From a virus: 64,000 nucleotides of DNA. The DNA is taken from positions 83,890-147,889 of the IMG/VR virus record IMGVR_UViG_3300036861_000610; one strand, written 5' to 3'. Under the pieces are notes generated by a model, which saw only the letters and a list, made by a program, of their open reading frames with translations, made no database searches and was not told where the DNA came from. Positions 8,315-17,823 of the stretch are shown here, in pieces (the first letter of the stretch is position 1; every line of letters begins with the position of its first letter). The position numbers and the translations under genes were made by a program.

Positions 8315-9514
8315 ATGGCCAGGCTTCTCTACGCAGATCCGGGATCGCAGTTGGTCTACCGACCCATTGGCTCATCCCTAAGGTCGGCAATCGGCAGCCA
8401 GGCCATCGTGTACGCCGACGATGCCGCCACGGTTCTGGCTGATATCGCTGAGTACGATCCACTGAACCCTTCGACGCCGGGTCCGGTCATTCTTGACTCG
8501 ACGCTGACCGTGGACAGTAACTCACTGCTGCCTTGGTTTTGGGGCCCGCTTGCCGGCACGGATACGTTGTGGGTGGTAGCGGACGGGGGGCCGATCGCAC
8601 AGATCAATGCCTATTACGATCCGCGCATTGATGCCGCAGCAACAAACGCCGCTTTAGCTGCTGAAACTTCAGCTCGCGTAGCCGGCGACGCAGCAAGATT
8701 GCAGATCGCCAATAACCTCTCCGACGTTGCATCGACGTCCTCGTCGCGAACCAATCTGGGGCTTGGTGGGGCCGCGGTCCTTAATGTCGGCACTAGCGCC
8801 GGAACGGTCGCGGCCGGCGACGACTCGCGCATCACTGGCGCCATCCAGTCTTCCATCGCTGATGCAAAAGGCGACCTGATCGTCGGTACGGCCAATGACG
8901 CTGTAGCCCGATTTGCCGTAGGGACACCGGGCTATGTTCCATGGGCTGATCCGGCCGCTACTCCAGGAATCGTGTGGTTGCCCAGCGATCCGGACGCCCT
9001 CGCGGCAGGCACGACCACCATGGATCGGCGCTATGCCTCCGGCACTGTCAGCGTTACGAGCCAACAGATGCGGTTGTCCTTCTTCACTGCACCACGAGCC
9101 GAGACGATTTCTACTCTTGCTGTGGCTACGGGCAGCACTGCTGCTGCGGCAACACCGACGCTGTGTCGCATGGGTATCTACTCCGTTGCTGGTAACGGGG
9201 ATCTAACCCTCGTCGCTAGCACAGCCAACGACACGACCTTGTTTGCGTCTGCAAGCACCCGCTATTCGAAGGCGTTGTCGGCCAGCTACAACGCGATCCT
9301 CGGCCAGCGGTACGCCCTGGCGGTACTGGTCGTTACTGGCGTCGCCACTCCAACCCTCATTGGCTTCAGCCTGAGTTCCGCGATGAACGTCGCTTTGACA
9401 ACTAGCCCACGCCTAACGGCAGTCGTGGCTGGTCAGGCCGATCTTCCGAATTCAGTCCTGTCGGCTTCTCTTGGCACCTCTAACGCTGCTCCGTTCGGGG
9501 AGGTGCTGCCGTAA
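8315..9514 (+). CDS. Fiber-like structural protein (399 aa)
   Basis: Carries the collagen-free fiber signature common in phage fibers: NNLSDVASTSSSRTNLGLGG followed by SAGTVAAGDDSRI and by IADAKGDLIVGTANDAVARF. The N-terminal 110 residues could be the attachment part. The C-terminal 180 residues form a beta-rich, Ser/Thr/Ala-rich domain typical of a receptor-binding tip. Its position between tail tube and head-tail connector genes is unusual for a tail fiber, so a head or neck fiber is a real alternative. RBS AAGGAAGAGGGGG precedes the ATG. Confidence 0.7.
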   Translation: MARLLYADPGSQLVYRPIGSSLRSAIGSQAIVYADDAATVLADIAEYDPLNPSTPGPVILDSTLTVDSNSLLPWFWGPLAGTDTLWVVADGGPIAQINAYYDPRIDAAATNAALAAETSARVAGDAARLQIANNLSDVASTSSSRTNLGLGGAAVLNVGTSAGTVAAGDDSRITGAIQSSIADAKGDLIVGTANDAVARFAVGTPGYVPWADPAATPGIVWLPSDPDALAAGTTTMDRRYASGTVSVTSQQMRLSFFTAPRAETISTLAVATGSTAAAATPTLCRMGIYSVAGNGDLTLVASTANDTTLFASASTRYSKALSASYNAILGQRYALAVLVVTGVATPTLIGFSLSSAMNVALTTSPRLTAVVAGQADLPNSVLSASLGTSNAAPFGEVLP

Positions 9515-9515
9515 A

Positions 9516-10358
9516 ATGCCTATTCCAGCTGGGAGCATTCCCGCCAATCTGCCTGGGATGACATGTACGTGGCCCGACGTCGGACTCCAGTTGTGCTGCG
9601 AGGACTGGGACACGTACAGCGAGTCGCTGCAGACGCAAGCCACGGATTACGCGAGGATGATTCTGTGGGCTGCCACCGGCCGCCAGTTCGGGCTATGCGA
9701 ACTGACCGTCCGGCCTTGCGGCAAGTTCTGCGAGAACTGTGATGGTGGGGGCTGGTACTACGACGGCATGGGCGCCTGGATCCCATATATCAGTAACGGC
9801 CAATGGTTCAATTGTTATTGCGGCAATAACGGACCCGGAGGCTGCTGCACCTGCTCCCCTGACTGCCAGGTATACCTCCCAGGCCCTGTGTATTCCATCA
9901 CTTCTGTGCGGATTGGTGGCGAGAGTCTGATCGTCACCGGTGGCAGCGAAATTTTCGTGCTGGATCAGCAGTGGCTGGTCCGTGTCGACACCTCAAAATG
10001 TTGGCCCCAGTGTGCCGACCAGAACAAGCCGCCGGGTGACGCCGACGCCTTCGAGGTGACCTACCTGCGCGGACTGCCAGTCCCTGACGCCCTTGCTCAG
10101 GCCTATGCATCGCTCGCCTGCGAGTACGCCAAGGCCTGCCTCGGGTTGGTGTGCCGGCTGCCGTCACGAGTCTCTTCGATCAGTCGCCAGGGCGTAACCA
10201 TATCGATGGTCGATGTCGCCGAACTGCTCCGGAACGGGCTAACAGGACTCTGGGAAGTTGACCAGGTCATTTTGGCTCTCAATCCGTACGGCCTCAAAGG
10301 CCGTACGCGTTTCTACTCCCCGGAGCTAATGGAACCTCGCCAGATTACTTTCCCGTGA
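9516..10358 (+). CDS. Head-to-tail connector protein (280 aa), Cys-rich
   Basis: Start ATG lies one base after the upstream stop, with GGGGAGGT in front. The C-terminal helix-strand region (ELLRNGLTGLWEVDQVILAL and YGLKGRTRFYSPE) matches the pattern I know from actinophage head-tail adaptor proteins. An unusual internal insert of about 60 residues holds many cysteines (CENCDGGGW, CYCGNNGPGGCCTCSPDCQ), perhaps a zinc or disulfide knot. Followed by two more neck genes. Confidence 0.65.
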   Translation: MPIPAGSIPANLPGMTCTWPDVGLQLCCEDWDTYSESLQTQATDYARMILWAATGRQFGLCELTVRPCGKFCENCDGGGWYYDGMGAWIPYISNGQWFNCYCGNNGPGGCCTCSPDCQVYLPGPVYSITSVRIGGESLIVTGGSEIFVLDQQWLVRVDTSKCWPQCADQNKPPGDADAFEVTYLRGLPVPDALAQAYASLACEYAKACLGLVCRLPSRVSSISRQGVTISMVDVAELLRNGLTGLWEVDQVILALNPYGLKGRTRFYSPELMEPRQITFP

Positions 10359-10368
10359 GGAAGCGGAC

Positions 10369-10926
10369 GTGACTGAACCCGCCCCAGATCTTGCTGAGGT
10401 TCTCATGGACAAACTCCTCGAATGTCTGTGCACCTACTCGCAGGCGGCCGAGGGGGCGCCAGCCCATTGTTGTTTCCGGGTGGGTACCGAGATTGCTCAC
10501 GACGCCGGCATCCTGGAAGATCAGTGCTGCGAAGGTATCGCCTATGTCGCCCTTGGTGACACCTACCCTTCCTCAGACTCGTTCCCGGAGCAGGATATTG
10601 TTCGGCAGGCAGCCGCCCACTGTGCGCCACCGACTTGGGCCCAGGCGTTTAAGGTGGGAATTATCCGATGTGCCCCCACCGGGAACCAGTTCCTGCCGCC
10701 CAGCTGCACTGACTGGAATGCGGCAGCCCGACAGAACATCATCGACGCCAAGACGCTGCGCCAGGTGGCCTGCTGCATGCGCGACTTCGTGGTGAACAAC
10801 GACAATCTGTTCTTCGGTATGTCGTTAGTGATCGAGCGCCAGACGCAGGGCAACCCGCAGGGCGGGTGCGTCGAGCGGTCCATGACCCTGACCGCCCAGT
10901 TCCCCAATTACGACTGTGCCTGCTGA
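10369..10926 (+). CDS. Neck protein (head-tail stopper or tail completion candidate, 185 aa)
   Basis: GTG start preceded by GAGGAAGCGGAC. The protein is Cys-rich (CCFRVG, DQCCEGIAYV, QVACCMRDF, NYDCAC) and mixed alpha/beta. No specific family can be named. It lies between the connector and the gp10-like gene, the slot normally used by stopper or completion proteins. Confidence 0.6.
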   Translation: MTEPAPDLAEVLMDKLLECLCTYSQAAEGAPAHCCFRVGTEIAHDAGILEDQCCEGIAYVALGDTYPSSDSFPEQDIVRQAAAHCAPPTWAQAFKVGIIRCAPTGNQFLPPSCTDWNAAARQNIIDAKTLRQVACCMRDFVVNNDNLFFGMSLVIERQTQGNPQGGCVERSMTLTAQFPNYDCAC

Positions 10927-11405
10927 TGGGTGAGTACCAGGTCTACCAGGTGCGGCTGCGGGCGCAGACCATGTTCATTGCTCGTCGGCAGGCCGAAAAG
11001 GCACTGAGGGCGATGCAGGATGAGGCGAAGGCGAATGCAAGCAGGGGCCCGTACAGTAATGGGCGCCTGGCTGAAAGCATCTACCGCTCGGGGCCGCGTG
11101 TGGTGGGGTGGAGTGCCTCGGGATCAGTTGGCAGCCGACTGTCCTACGCCAAAATTGTAGAGAAGGGCGCCAAGATACACCCCATCTTCCCGAAGGGTGT
11201 CACCGTCTATCGTTTCGGGAAAGTGTCCCGGCCGGCATTGAAGTTCCAGTGGCGTGGACGGACTGCGTACTTCAACCAGATCCCTGGCGTTCCCGGGACT
11301 ATTGGTCGGTCGCATCCGGGGCAGCCCGGAAAGCACTACCTTGCCAGGGCCCTTCTAAGCGTGGCGGCACGGTACAACCTGCGGGTTATCGTTCGCGACA
11401 TCTAG
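10926..11405 (+). CDS. HK97 gp10-like tail completion protein (159 aa)
   Basis: An N-terminal helix (RQAEKALRAMQDEAKANAS) is followed by the pattern SYAKIVEKGAKIHPIFPKG and LKFQWRGRTAYFNQIPG, with a C-terminal helix (HYLARALLSVAARYNL). This is the layout of the HK97 gp10/Bacteriophage_HK97-like neck family that joins head to tail. The start shares TGATG with the upstream stop, so translation is coupled. I did not use an upstream ATG in this frame because it lies inside the preceding gene without a ribosome site. Confidence 0.7.
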   Translation: MGEYQVYQVRLRAQTMFIARRQAEKALRAMQDEAKANASRGPYSNGRLAESIYRSGPRVVGWSASGSVGSRLSYAKIVEKGAKIHPIFPKGVTVYRFGKVSRPALKFQWRGRTAYFNQIPGVPGTIGRSHPGQPGKHYLARALLSVAARYNLRVIVRDI

Positions 11406-11415
11406 TATCGGGCGC

Positions 11416-11769
11416 ATGACCACTCCTGATCCTGGACGAGAGACGCAGCCCGTTAATGTGCACGGACGTACGGTCATCGTCAGAAAGCTCCTCGACACGC
11501 AGATAATGCTCCTGGCCAGAGAGGCCAAGATTCTGCAGCGCGACGACATCAGCAACACCCGCAAGCTCGATGGAATCGACCGGATGTTCTCCATTCTGGA
11601 GTCGGTCGTCATCTCCGAGGACGACCAGATGTACATGCAGGACCTCATGGTGAAAGGCGAGCTAGATCTCCGTGAGTTGATCACCTTTGTGACTGCATTC
11701 AACACCGACGACGACGGCGTTGAGAAGCCAGCTCGGGTGCGTCGTGGCCGGACGCCGGCCAAGCGGTAA
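11416..11769 (+). CDS. Tail assembly chaperone, first frame (gpG-like)
   Basis: Small helical protein of 117 aa (VRKLLDTQIMLLAREAKI, MQDLMVKGELDLRELITFV) that lies directly before a longer overlapping frame and the tape measure gene. This is the standard place of the siphoviral tail assembly chaperone pair. The C-terminus is basic (ARVRRGRTPAKR). It is expected to be made alone and also as a frameshift fusion with the next frame. Confidence 0.75.
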   Translation: MTTPDPGRETQPVNVHGRTVIVRKLLDTQIMLLAREAKILQRDDISNTRKLDGIDRMFSILESVVISEDDQMYMQDLMVKGELDLRELITFVTAFNTDDDGVEKPARVRRGRTPAKR

Positions 11770-12361
11770 CCGTCCCAGCTCCGGCGGATTGCCCACGGAA
11801 CTGTCGACGGCACAAACGAGGCCTGCACCCACGCCCAAGCTGAATGTCGACCCAGTGTGGTCGCTGAAGCCATGGCCGGCGACGGTGCTTCTTGGGGCCG
11901 TAGAATTCACGATCCCCGCCATGGCGGCGGCGGACTGGCTCGCGTATCTGATGCAGCCAGCTCCCGACATCGACGGCATGATCTTGGACCTTTTCGACGG
12001 TGGTGAAGAACTTCTCTACACCGAAAAAGTGACGGTCGAAGACCTATACGAAACATGCCTTGAGCTGGTTGCCATGGTGTGTGCTCGGCCGTGGTGGGTA
12101 GCCCTTCGGCAGATCAACATTGCCCGGAGTTCGTGGCATATCTTGGGGCCCAAACTGCTGGAGCGCGTCGACCTGGAGCGCGTCTCCATCGCCGCCTTCC
12201 TGGACGTTCTTCTGGTCGTCACCCTGGAAAGCATGGAGCCGAAGGAGACGGCCATGTTCATCTTGAAGCTGGAGGCAGTCCCTGCTGAGTTGGCCACCGA
12301 ACAGCCAGCTCCAATCGATTCGATGGAAATGGACCGTGGCGCCTTCCTTTCTATGCAGTGA
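11720..12361 (+). CDS. Tail assembly chaperone, second frame (gpT-like extension)
   Basis: The frame is open from about 11692 and lies one base ahead (+1, or -2) of the first chaperone frame. A TTG at 11720 has no ribosome site, so expression by programmed frameshift near 11692-11769 is likely. The product is helical (MAAADWLAYLMQPAPDIDG, VTVEDLYETCLELVAMVC, RSSWHILGPKLLERVDL), as usual for the T part. An internal start at GTG/ATG near 11860-11920 is the alternative. The tape measure gene follows. Confidence 0.7.
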   Translation: MRSQLGCVVAGRRPSGNRPSSGGLPTELSTAQTRPAPTPKLNVDPVWSLKPWPATVLLGAVEFTIPAMAAADWLAYLMQPAPDIDGMILDLFDGGEELLYTEKVTVEDLYETCLELVAMVCARPWWVALRQINIARSSWHILGPKLLERVDLERVSIAAFLDVLLVVTLESMEPKETAMFILKLEAVPAELATEQPAPIDSMEMDRGAFLSMQ

Positions 12362-12433
12362 TCGTTAAACTGGTGCGCAGTGCCGCTTGCCCTGCCTGCG
12401 CACATCACATGAGCTTTGAGGGGTGATGTTGTC

Positions 12434-14560
12434 GTGAGCGGGCCGTTGGGTGCAGCCGATGCTGTTGGCGTTGCCTGGGCCGATGTACGTTTCCGCGGCG
12501 ACAAAGCTCCCAAAGACGTTGCCAACATCCTGGATGATGCCAGCGATGAGGGCGACGCCAAGATGGCGGACACGGGTGACAAGTGGGGCGAGACCCTCGA
12601 CGAACACCTAAAGAAAAGTACTAAGAATACAGGCCGAGACGTTGCCCGGGGCATCTCCGCCGGCATCGAACGCGAAGGCTTCGAGATCTCCCGAGCCACA
12701 TTGCGATTCGACCGCAACGGAAACGCCACATCCACCTGGGTGTCGTACGTCGCCAAAGACCTTGAGAAGGTAATCAAGGACAGCGGCTCCTCCGGTGGCT
12801 TTAACAAGGTCGGCGAGGCCCTTGGAAGCGCCATCGGTGCCGGCTTCAACGTTTCCGGCAAGTCCCCCCTCATCGCGTTCCTGATCCCCGTAATCGGTCT
12901 CATTGTCGAAGCTGTGGGTGCGGCTATTGAGGCCGTCGCTGCGCTCACCTCCCTGCTGGTTCCGGTCCCAAATATTCTCTTCGCCCTTGGCTTGCAGGCA
13001 GGAGTTCTGCTTCTGGCTTTCCAGGGCATGGGCGACGCCATCAAGAACGCGTTTGCTGCCAAAGATGCCGAAGAGCTAGACAAGGCATTGAAGGGGCTTG
13101 CGCCTGCGGCAGCGACTTTTGTCCGAGAATTGTTGCCCCTGCGAGATGTCTTCAAAAATCTGAAGAATGAGGCACAGCAAGGATTTTTCAGCGGACTGAC
13201 CGACCTGGGCGAGATCATCGGTCCTGACACTGCCTTGATCAAGACCCTTAACAGCCAAGTCGGCCCCCTGGCTGAGACATTGGGCAGTCTGGCAACGACA
13301 GTGCTGCGGTTCTTCAACGACCCAGTGTTCATCCAGTTCCTGAATACGGTTGTTCCCTCCACCATCGACTGGTTGAGGCAGCTCGGGCCAGCGATTGTCC
13401 AACTGCTGACCGGACTCTCTGAATTTGGTACGGCAGTTACGCCTTTCGTGAACTGGTTCGGCCAGGTTTTCAATCAGGCCATTTTTGACCTAGGTGTCTG
13501 GCTAGATGACCTGGCTCACAACACGGTGTTCCTCAAGTGGCTGGATGAGGTCAAGGGAGACCTGAGCGACGTTTGGGACCTGCTGACTCAGGCCGGCGAA
13601 CTCATCATGGCCTTCGTCCACTCTTTGAATGCTGCTGGCGAAGAGAATGGTGGCTTCATTGCCGCCCTTACAGAGCAGCTCAAAATGTTGACAGATTTCT
13701 TTAAATCGCCTCTAGGTGAAGGCGCCCTACGTGCTCTGATGAGCATTGCCGTTGTGTTGAGTCAGATTCTGATTGGCTCGCTTCTTACGATCAGTGTCAT
13801 CCTCGTCGCCATCGAAGGTCTTCGTATGGCGGTTGTCGACCTATTCCATGGAATCGGAGGATTCCTCTCAAGTCTCGGTGACAAATGGGACGAGTTTTGG
13901 GCCAAGGTCGAGTGGGCCTGGAATACGTTCATCGAAAACATCACCCACGGTTTTGCCTCGTTCCGGGACAGCGCGATTGCTGTCTTGACTGGATTCCGGG
14001 ACGACGTGTCCAACTACTTCACCAGTATCCGGGACAACATCATCGACTCTTTCAATAACACCATCGAAAGGGTGCGTAACTTCTTCGGCGGCCTCGGCGG
14101 AAATATTGCCGACGCTGTCGGCAACCTCGGCGGCGTGCTATGGAATGCAGGAGTTAACCTGATTCAAGGCCTGATCAACGGCGCCCTCGCCATGATCGGA
14201 CCACTGAAGAGTGCCTTCTCCTGGCTCATGAACAACGGTGTCTTGAGCTTCCTGCCGCACTCTCCCGCCAAGGAGGGGCCGCTGTCCGGTGAAGGTGACC
14301 CGATGATCGCTGGTGCCACCATCGTCCAGCGCATCGCCACCGGTATGGAAATGGAAGCCCCAGCCTTGCAGAGCGCCTCGGCCGTGGCTACCTCGAATGT
14401 TCTTCTGGGGACCGGTGCCGTACAGATGAACTTCTACGGCGCCACCCCGACCAACGCCCAAGCCGGCGGCATTGGGGCGGCTGCCGGCAACAGTCTCGCC
14501 ACCACCCTTGCTCAACGCAATACACGTCTGGCTGTTCGAAGCCTCGGATCGGGGATCTGA
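12434..14560 (+). CDS. Tape measure protein (708 aa)
   Basis: Sets tail length and is threaded through the tail lumen. It has long helices, hydrophobic segments near residues 145-205 and 430-465 (AVVLSQILIGSLLTISVILV) and the typical C-terminus (FLPHSPAKEGPLSGEGDPM) with Gly/Ala-rich helices. At about 0.15 nm per residue a tail near 100 nm is predicted. I chose GTG 12434 because GAGGGGTGA lies just upstream; the TTG six codons earlier overlaps that site. Confidence 0.85.
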   Translation: MSGPLGAADAVGVAWADVRFRGDKAPKDVANILDDASDEGDAKMADTGDKWGETLDEHLKKSTKNTGRDVARGISAGIEREGFEISRATLRFDRNGNATSTWVSYVAKDLEKVIKDSGSSGGFNKVGEALGSAIGAGFNVSGKSPLIAFLIPVIGLIVEAVGAAIEAVAALTSLLVPVPNILFALGLQAGVLLLAFQGMGDAIKNAFAAKDAEELDKALKGLAPAAATFVRELLPLRDVFKNLKNEAQQGFFSGLTDLGEIIGPDTALIKTLNSQVGPLAETLGSLATTVLRFFNDPVFIQFLNTVVPSTIDWLRQLGPAIVQLLTGLSEFGTAVTPFVNWFGQVFNQAIFDLGVWLDDLAHNTVFLKWLDEVKGDLSDVWDLLTQAGELIMAFVHSLNAAGEENGGFIAALTEQLKMLTDFFKSPLGEGALRALMSIAVVLSQILIGSLLTISVILVAIEGLRMAVVDLFHGIGGFLSSLGDKWDEFWAKVEWAWNTFIENITHGFASFRDSAIAVLTGFRDDVSNYFTSIRDNIIDSFNNTIERVRNFFGGLGGNIADAVGNLGGVLWNAGVNLIQGLINGALAMIGPLKSAFSWLMNNGVLSFLPHSPAKEGPLSGEGDPMIAGATIVQRIATGMEMEAPALQSASAVATSNVLLGTGAVQMNFYGATPTNAQAGGIGAAAGNSLATTLAQRNTRLAVRSLGSGI

Positions 14561-17500
14561 TGGGAATTTACAACCCCCGCAACCCACAGAACATCGGCCA
14601 GGAATGGGTGCCGATCCGCGATGAGGACTTGGTCCTCAACCCGTTCGCGAACACAATCGAACGTGGTTACAGCTTCCGGCTACCAACCTCCACAACTGTT
14701 GACAATGTTCACTTCTACCTGAAGCAGTGGCCGAATGAATTCGGCAGCAATATGGTCTACACGGCCAGCATTTATCCGAACGGACAGGAAGCGGCCTCAG
14801 GTCCTGTACGTTCGGTCATTATTCCATGTAACTATGCCGAGGTCACAGGGTCGGCAATCATTCAGACTTTTCCTGGTCTAACCACTGCCCAGAATTTGTT
14901 TGCCAATGGCGACAACTACTTTTTGTTCTGGACCATGGGGCAGGCCAACCCCGAAGAATGGGGTTTGTCAACATTTTTCGCTGTCAATAGTTATGCACCG
15001 CTACTGAATGGTAAGCGTATCCTCGGCGTTGACCTACTCGCGGGTATCAATGTACTAAATCAAGGTTTCAGCATCGAGGAATCTTTCCAGAGTGTTCGCG
15101 TAGATGTGGCAACAGACTTTGGCTACACCCCTCTCTCTTATGACACGATGCGTCTGCCGGACCTGATCACTAATCGGACCCCGGAGTCAACAAAAGAAAC
15201 TGTGCGCATGCACATGGGCGATGCTAACCGTTTCTTTGGGGTTGGAAGCGGGACAAGCGCCGGCATTAATCAAATCATGCCTTGGACCTTTTCTGAATTG
15301 GCACGATTTGAGGCCGGGGCAGTAAATAGACTTCGTGTCAGATTCGGGGAGTCTGGGGTTTCGGCTGCACTGGGACCACAGTTCCAGTTCGAATATTGTG
15401 CTCTGGAAGTGTTTTATTGCGAAGAGTCCCGGGTCGCCATGGGCTCGAAAATATTCAATGACGATATTCCTAATCGGCCCTCACGTGATCCTTTTGTACT
15501 GGGCGCCAATTCCATCACTGTTCGTAACCCATTAACTGCAGCCACTGGTCCAATTCTGCCCAATGGTGACTACACGGTCACTATCTCTGAATCGAACCTT
15601 GGCGACAACTACTACGCCAATCTATATCGCACCGTGGCCCAATTGAACGAAGTTCGACAGCTATACGAGCTGCCCTCGCACCCGGGCGTACAAATCAACC
15701 TACCGTTCCCGCTGAACGAGAATACGATTGGCTCCGAGTTCACGAGCCAGTCGACAGACCTAATTCCTCAGCTGACGATGCACACGTCCACGGGCGCACT
15801 GATCGAATACAGCCACGTCTATGGTCAGCAGTCCGCGGCGCAGGTCTACTCCACCAACACCGCCAGCCAGGAGGTCGACGACCGCTTCGTGGGGGCGGCT
15901 CGCCAGTGGCCGTGGGTAAGGTACTACGCCCGCCGGTTCGGCAAAACAACTATTCCACTGCGCTTGGACAGTGCGAGTCCCACCGTATCCGGGTCCGCCT
16001 TCGCGGTTCAGATCACGCCAACGGAATTTGACGCCCTCCCGGAAATCACCGATGGCTGGAAGGAGATCACGCTCCGATTCCCCACCCCTCCGACCATGGG
16101 TACCGGCTCGGTCCCCACCTGGCGCTGGTCGGCCACCAACGAAACCGCCGGCAACCGCTGGGAGGTGCTTGGTGCAACTGCCCCCGCCGTCTCAGGAATC
16201 GTGCAGGACGTCAACACCAACTTCTGGCTGCCTTTCGCCCAGGTTCCTACCCCCCAGCGGCTATACCTTGGCACTTATGGCTACCCCGTGTCCGGCGCAG
16301 CCATCAACGAGGACTGGCTTCCGCAGTGGGGGCCGTACGTCTCAGGTACAACCTTCGACAACGCTTCCGATGCAGTCATCATCTTCTCGCAGTACATTCC
16401 GCCAATCACCGGCTTCGGCGTCATCACTGCGAGCCAAGCAATTACGGGAATTGGGCAGAACTGCGGTATCGATCCCTGTGGAATACCAACAGATATTCTC
16501 TACAATCGACTGTTCTGGAGCCCTCCAGTAAACACTGGATCTGCGTGGGATGACTTCACTCGAACTGTGAGTAATAGCCTTGGGACGTCCTCGTCGGGAG
16601 GCACATACTCGACCACAGGGGCCGCCACGCAGTATGCCGTAAACGGAACCCAAGCGGTGTTTACGCCTGACACTACTGCCGTACAGGCTATTGGCACATT
16701 GCCCATTGGCCCTAACTTCGACGTAACGGTGAAGTTCTCTCTCAATGGAATTCTGAATGCCTCTAGCTCCGCCCGGGTGGGAGTCGTTGGTCGCTTTACC
16801 GACTCCAACAACTTCTATGACGCCACTATCACAACTATCGCCGGAAGTATTACGTCCGTATCAGTGCGAAAAGTCGTGGCTGGCGTTACTACAATCTTGG
16901 ATTCATTGTCACCGGCTGCACCGAGTTTTGACTATGGGAACATGGTCAATATTCGATTCATGGGATCGGGACCATTCCTGAAGGCGAAGGTGTGGAGTGA
17001 TCACGTCGATGAACCAACAATGTGGTTGCTGGAGTTCACCGACACCTCCTTGACGACCGGGAACGGGGCCGGGATCGCAGCGTCGGTCACCACCAACAGT
17101 CTCGGCTTGTCGGTTCTGTTCGACGACCTTCGGATTACGCCGCCGCAGTTCTGGTTCGGCTCCTACGAGCTGCAGCGCTCAGACGAGATCACCGACTGGC
17201 AAACAATCATGTTGGCCACAAATCCAGCTGTCACTGGCTTCAATGACTACGAAGCCCGCACCGGCATGATCAGCAACTACCGCATCCGAACCCTGGACCA
17301 CTATGACTTCCCAAGCGACTGGTCGAATACCGTCAGTATCAGTCTGGCCTCGCCAGGAGTCTCTGGCTCATGCCTGAGCCAGGCCCATGTCATGATCTTC
17401 ACAACGAACGAACATCAAAGCGGCTATTCTAACTTGGCTTACTCCAACGCATGGGAGGGCCAGGTAAACGAAGACTTCGCCTTCGCCGAGGCCGGATTCA

Positions 17501-17823
17501 CGCAGCTGCAGCCGATGTATGACCGCGATTTCTTCACTGCGTTCAGGCCAAGAGAGCGTGGCGGCGACCAGTTCGGTCGAACACTCCTCGTCCAGGCCGC
17601 AGCCATCGACCCGGCCACATTGCCCGGATTCAAGGCGCTGAGCGACATGGCCTGGGCGGACGTGTCCTACATCTGCGTCCGCGACGAAGACGGCAACCGC
17701 TGGTTCGCCAGCATCAACGTTCCCTCGGGCGTGGTGCAGAATCGCCGACAGCTTTATATGGCCACTGTTCAGATCGTGGAAGTCACTGACACGCCATCAC
17801 CGGTGGACCCGACATGGCCTTAA
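14560..17823 (+). CDS. Large minor tail protein with jelly-roll lectin-like and FN3-like domains
   Basis: Starts at TGATG overlapping the tape measure stop. Residues 1-290 look like a beta-sandwich distal-tail region. Residues about 660-870 match a LamG/ConA-like jelly roll (AWDDFTRTVSNSLG, GPNFDVTVKFSLNG, ARVGVVGRFTDSNNFYDATI, LLEFTDTSLTTGNGAGI), a fold that binds glycans. Residues about 870-935 resemble a fibronectin III domain (YELQRSDEITDWQTI, NYRIRTLDHYDFPSDWSN). The order after tape measure suggests a distal tail/adhesin that touches cell-wall sugars. Confidence 0.75.
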   Translation: MGIYNPRNPQNIGQEWVPIRDEDLVLNPFANTIERGYSFRLPTSTTVDNVHFYLKQWPNEFGSNMVYTASIYPNGQEAASGPVRSVIIPCNYAEVTGSAIIQTFPGLTTAQNLFANGDNYFLFWTMGQANPEEWGLSTFFAVNSYAPLLNGKRILGVDLLAGINVLNQGFSIEESFQSVRVDVATDFGYTPLSYDTMRLPDLITNRTPESTKETVRMHMGDANRFFGVGSGTSAGINQIMPWTFSELARFEAGAVNRLRVRFGESGVSAALGPQFQFEYCALEVFYCEESRVAMGSKIFNDDIPNRPSRDPFVLGANSITVRNPLTAATGPILPNGDYTVTISESNLGDNYYANLYRTVAQLNEVRQLYELPSHPGVQINLPFPLNENTIGSEFTSQSTDLIPQLTMHTSTGALIEYSHVYGQQSAAQVYSTNTASQEVDDRFVGAARQWPWVRYYARRFGKTTIPLRLDSASPTVSGSAFAVQITPTEFDALPEITDGWKEITLRFPTPPTMGTGSVPTWRWSATNETAGNRWEVLGATAPAVSGIVQDVNTNFWLPFAQVPTPQRLYLGTYGYPVSGAAINEDWLPQWGPYVSGTTFDNASDAVIIFSQYIPPITGFGVITASQAITGIGQNCGIDPCGIPTDILYNRLFWSPPVNTGSAWDDFTRTVSNSLGTSSSGGTYSTTGAATQYAVNGTQAVFTPDTTAVQAIGTLPIGPNFDVTVKFSLNGILNASSSARVGVVGRFTDSNNFYDATITTIAGSITSVSVRKVVAGVTTILDSLSPAAPSFDYGNMVNIRFMGSGPFLKAKVWSDHVDEPTMWLLEFTDTSLTTGNGAGIAASVTTNSLGLSVLFDDLRITPPQFWFGSYELQRSDEITDWQTIMLATNPAVTGFNDYEARTGMISNYRIRTLDHYDFPSDWSNTVSISLASPGVSGSCLSQAHVMIFTTNEHQSGYSNLAYSNAWEGQVNEDFAFAEAGFTQLQPMYDRDFFTAFRPRERGGDQFGRTLLVQAAAIDPATLPGFKALSDMAWADVSYICVRDEDGNRWFASINVPSGVVQNRRQLYMATVQIVEVTDTPSPVDPTWP

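Noticed and set aside
12016-13473. Minus-strand frame of 485 codons opposite the tape measure gene
   Set aside because: Antisense shadow of a long helical gene, Ser/Ala/Arg-rich, with no regulatory support.
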